DNA of 64,000 nt from positions 2,418,001 to 2,482,000 of the forward strand of contig NZ_CP019285.1 of NCBI RefSeq assembly GCF_000226975.2. The letters run 5' to 3'. Under the pieces are notes generated by a model. The model did not search any database, had not been told where the DNA came from, and saw only the letters and a list, made by a program, of their open reading frames with translations. A program made the translations under genes and the position numbers. Of the stretch, positions 62,585-64,000 are shown one piece after another. The stretch comes from Halobiforma lacisalsi AJ5. GTDB lineage: Archaea; Halobacteriota; Halobacteria; Halobacteriales; Natrialbaceae. Numbering within the stretch: the stretch's first letter is position 1; each line of letters starts with the position of its first letter.

Positions 62585-64000
62585 ATGCTACACGCTCGCA
62601 ATCCGATGCTGACGATCGACGTCGGTGACCGGACCACGAGTGAGACGGAGATCGAATCGATCCACCGCGAGTATCTCGGCGGGCGTGGCCTCGCGACGCG
62701 TCTCGCACACGAGCGGATTCCGTTCGACGTCGATCCGTTCGACCCGGCCAATCGGCTGTTTTTCACTACCGGGCCGATGCAGGCCTCTACGATGAGTTTT
62801 ACCGGGCGCATGAACTGTACCGGCGTTTCACCCCTGACGGATGGGTTGCTCTCGAGCAACGCCGGCGGCTTCATGTCCCGGAACTTCACCGCGGCCGGGT
62901 ACGGCGCGGTCGAAATCGCCGGCGCGAGCGACGAACTGCTGGTCATCCACGTTCGCGACGACGGCGTCACGTTCGAACCCGTCCCGGAACTCGAGGATGC
63001 GACGGTCTCCGGGACGTTGTCCTATCTCGAGGACGAACACGGCGTGACGTCGGACCAGACCGCTGTTATCGGCCCTGCCGGCGAGCGAGAGGTCCGGTTC
63101 GCGTCGATCATGACTTCCGAGGAGCGGGCGTTCGGCCGCGGTGGACTGGGCGCGGTGCTGGGGTCGAAGAACGTCAAGGCAGTCACCTTCGACGGGGACA
63201 GTGACATCGATCTCGCGGGCGAGATCTCGGCGACTCAGGGGGAGATCCATCGCGAAGCGGCGACCGACGACCACATCATGAAAGAGCAGGGAACGGTCGC
63301 GGTGATGGACCTCGCCAACGAGGTCGAGGGGCTGCCCTCCTACTACTTCTCCGAACAGCAGTTCGAAGGAGTCGAGGGGATCAACGGCGCGGCCGTTGCG
63401 GACAAGAAGTACAAGAAGGGGACCTGTTCGGCCTGTGCCTTCGCCTGTAAGCTCCCGACCAGGGACGAGGAGGCCGGCGTCGAAACCGAAGGGCCGGAGT
63501 TCGAGGTCGCGATGGCGTTCGGCTCGAACTCCGGAATCGACGACATCGTCGAGGTGATGAAGTCCAACAGGCTTTGCGACGAGTACGGGCTCGACGCCAT
63601 CTCCGCCGGAAACACGGTCGCGGCCTACCTCGCGGCCGAGGACGAGTTCGGCAATGCCGACCTGATCCACGACCTCGTCGAGAAGATCGCCTACCGGGAG
63701 GGGGTCGGCGACGACCTCGCGGAGGGTATCGACCGGGTCCACGAAGACCTGGGCGTCGACAACTGGACGGTCAAGGGAATGGACTTCGCCGCCCACGAGG
63801 GCCGGGTACTGCACGGCCAGGGCCTGTCCTACGCGGTCGCCAACCGTGGTGCCGACCACATGTATGCCACCTTCTACTCGGTCGAGTACCCGCTCGTCCC
63901 TGAAGAGGACGCCCTCGAGCCGACCGGCACCCTGGGCAAGGCCGACCGACTCGTCCAGCGGGAGAACCTGATGGCGCTGAACGACTCCGGCGTCGTCTGT
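62585..64000 (+). CDS. Aldehyde:ferredoxin oxidoreductase, partial (AOR family)
   Basis: The first 472 codons of a gene that runs off the right edge without a stop. It starts MLHARNPMLTIDVGDRTTSE and shows the AOR signature YLGGRGLATRLAH, the TGPMQASTMSFTGRMN and SNAGGFMSRNFT segments, and the cluster-binding start CSACAFACK, ending inside the second domain. These enzymes carry a tungsten bis-pterin and one [4Fe-4S] cluster and oxidise aldehydes to acids with ferredoxin. Haloarchaeal members are usually about 560-640 residues. The upstream TATA gives it its own promoter. Confidence 0.93.
   Translation, partial: MLHARNPMLTIDVGDRTTSETEIESIHREYLGGRGLATRLAHERIPFDVDPFDPANRLFFTTGPMQASTMSFTGRMNCTGVSPLTDGLLSSNAGGFMSRNFTAAGYGAVEIAGASDELLVIHVRDDGVTFEPVPELEDATVSGTLSYLEDEHGVTSDQTAVIGPAGEREVRFASIMTSEERAFGRGGLGAVLGSKNVKAVTFDGDSDIDLAGEISATQGEIHREAATDDHIMKEQGTVAVMDLANEVEGLPSYYFSEQQFEGVEGINGAAVADKKYKKGTCSACAFACKLPTRDEEAGVETEGPEFEVAMAFGSNSGIDDIVEVMKSNRLCDEYGLDAISAGNTVAAYLAAEDEFGNADLIHDLVEKIAYREGVGDDLAEGIDRVHEDLGVDNWTVKGMDFAAHEGRVLHGQGLSYAVANRGADHMYATFYSVEYPLVPEEDALEPTGTLGKADRLVQRENLMALNDSGVVC

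Overview
The window looks like chromosomal DNA of a haloarchaeon, most likely of the Natrialbaceae. It has high GC, acidic proteins, TATA boxes close to start codons with short or absent leaders, many haloarchaeal winged-helix and Bat-type regulators, a halolysin, and an rRNA operon in the archaeal order 16S - tRNA-Ala(TGC) - 23S - 5S with intact bulge-helix-bulge processing stems. The family-level placement is an inference from general resemblance; no alignment was run.

Layout. (1) 0-6.8 kb: a thiol-redox/copper group, with two overlapping membrane proteins carrying GCxxC motifs, a DsbA-like thioredoxin, a multicopper oxidase, a methyltransferase, a 70-residue CC/CxxC membrane protein and a class V aminotransferase. 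(2) 7-17.8 kb: a membrane PAS-GAF-Bat sensor regulator divergent from a four-gene molybdoenzyme operon (Fe-S subunit, NrfD anchor, 1101-residue catalytic subunit, TorD-like chaperone), followed by a rhodanese/persulfide dioxygenase-like protein and an SDR. This is probably respiratory sulfur-compound or related reduction. (3) 18-21.8 kb: a zinc-ribbon winged-helix regulator, an S9 peptidase and a PadR regulator.

(4) 21.8-38 kb: a mosaic accessory region. It has gene-poor stretches with relics of a MITE-like family, an IS66-type transposase, a complete DDE insertion sequence with 16-bp inverted repeats and a 9-bp target duplication, a short GlpA-like protein, a zinc/ribbon-helix-helix protein, and a ParA ATPase with a small partner. 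Next to parA lie two palindromes and an AT-rich array phased at 9 bp, and a near-copy of the palindrome lies about 9 kb away. A three-gene cassette follows (divergent PolB2-type polymerase, coiled-coil protein, RecA-like protein without a Walker A lysine), then an Orc1/Cdc6 protein. I read this as a former or integrated plasmid carrying a partition system, next to a possible DNA-damage polymerase cassette.

(5) 38-55.7 kb: ordinary haloarchaeal chromosome with a DASH-type cryptochrome, Bat regulators, SDR, small zinc-ribbon proteins, halolysin, HAD phosphatase, GNAT, inositol-phosphatase-family protein, PQQ-propeller lipoprotein, methyltransferase, PAC2 protein, and a DUF3006 plus ComEC-like secreted hydrolase pair. 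Several short repeats sit near start codons. (6) 55.7-64 kb: the rRNA operon, a degraded second 5S-like segment, a decayed DUF3179 gene, and the start of a tungsten aldehyde:ferredoxin oxidoreductase that runs off the right edge.

The strongest candidates for something little described are the ParA/partner/9-bp-array module with its distant site, and the PolB2 - coiled coil - RecA-like cassette.
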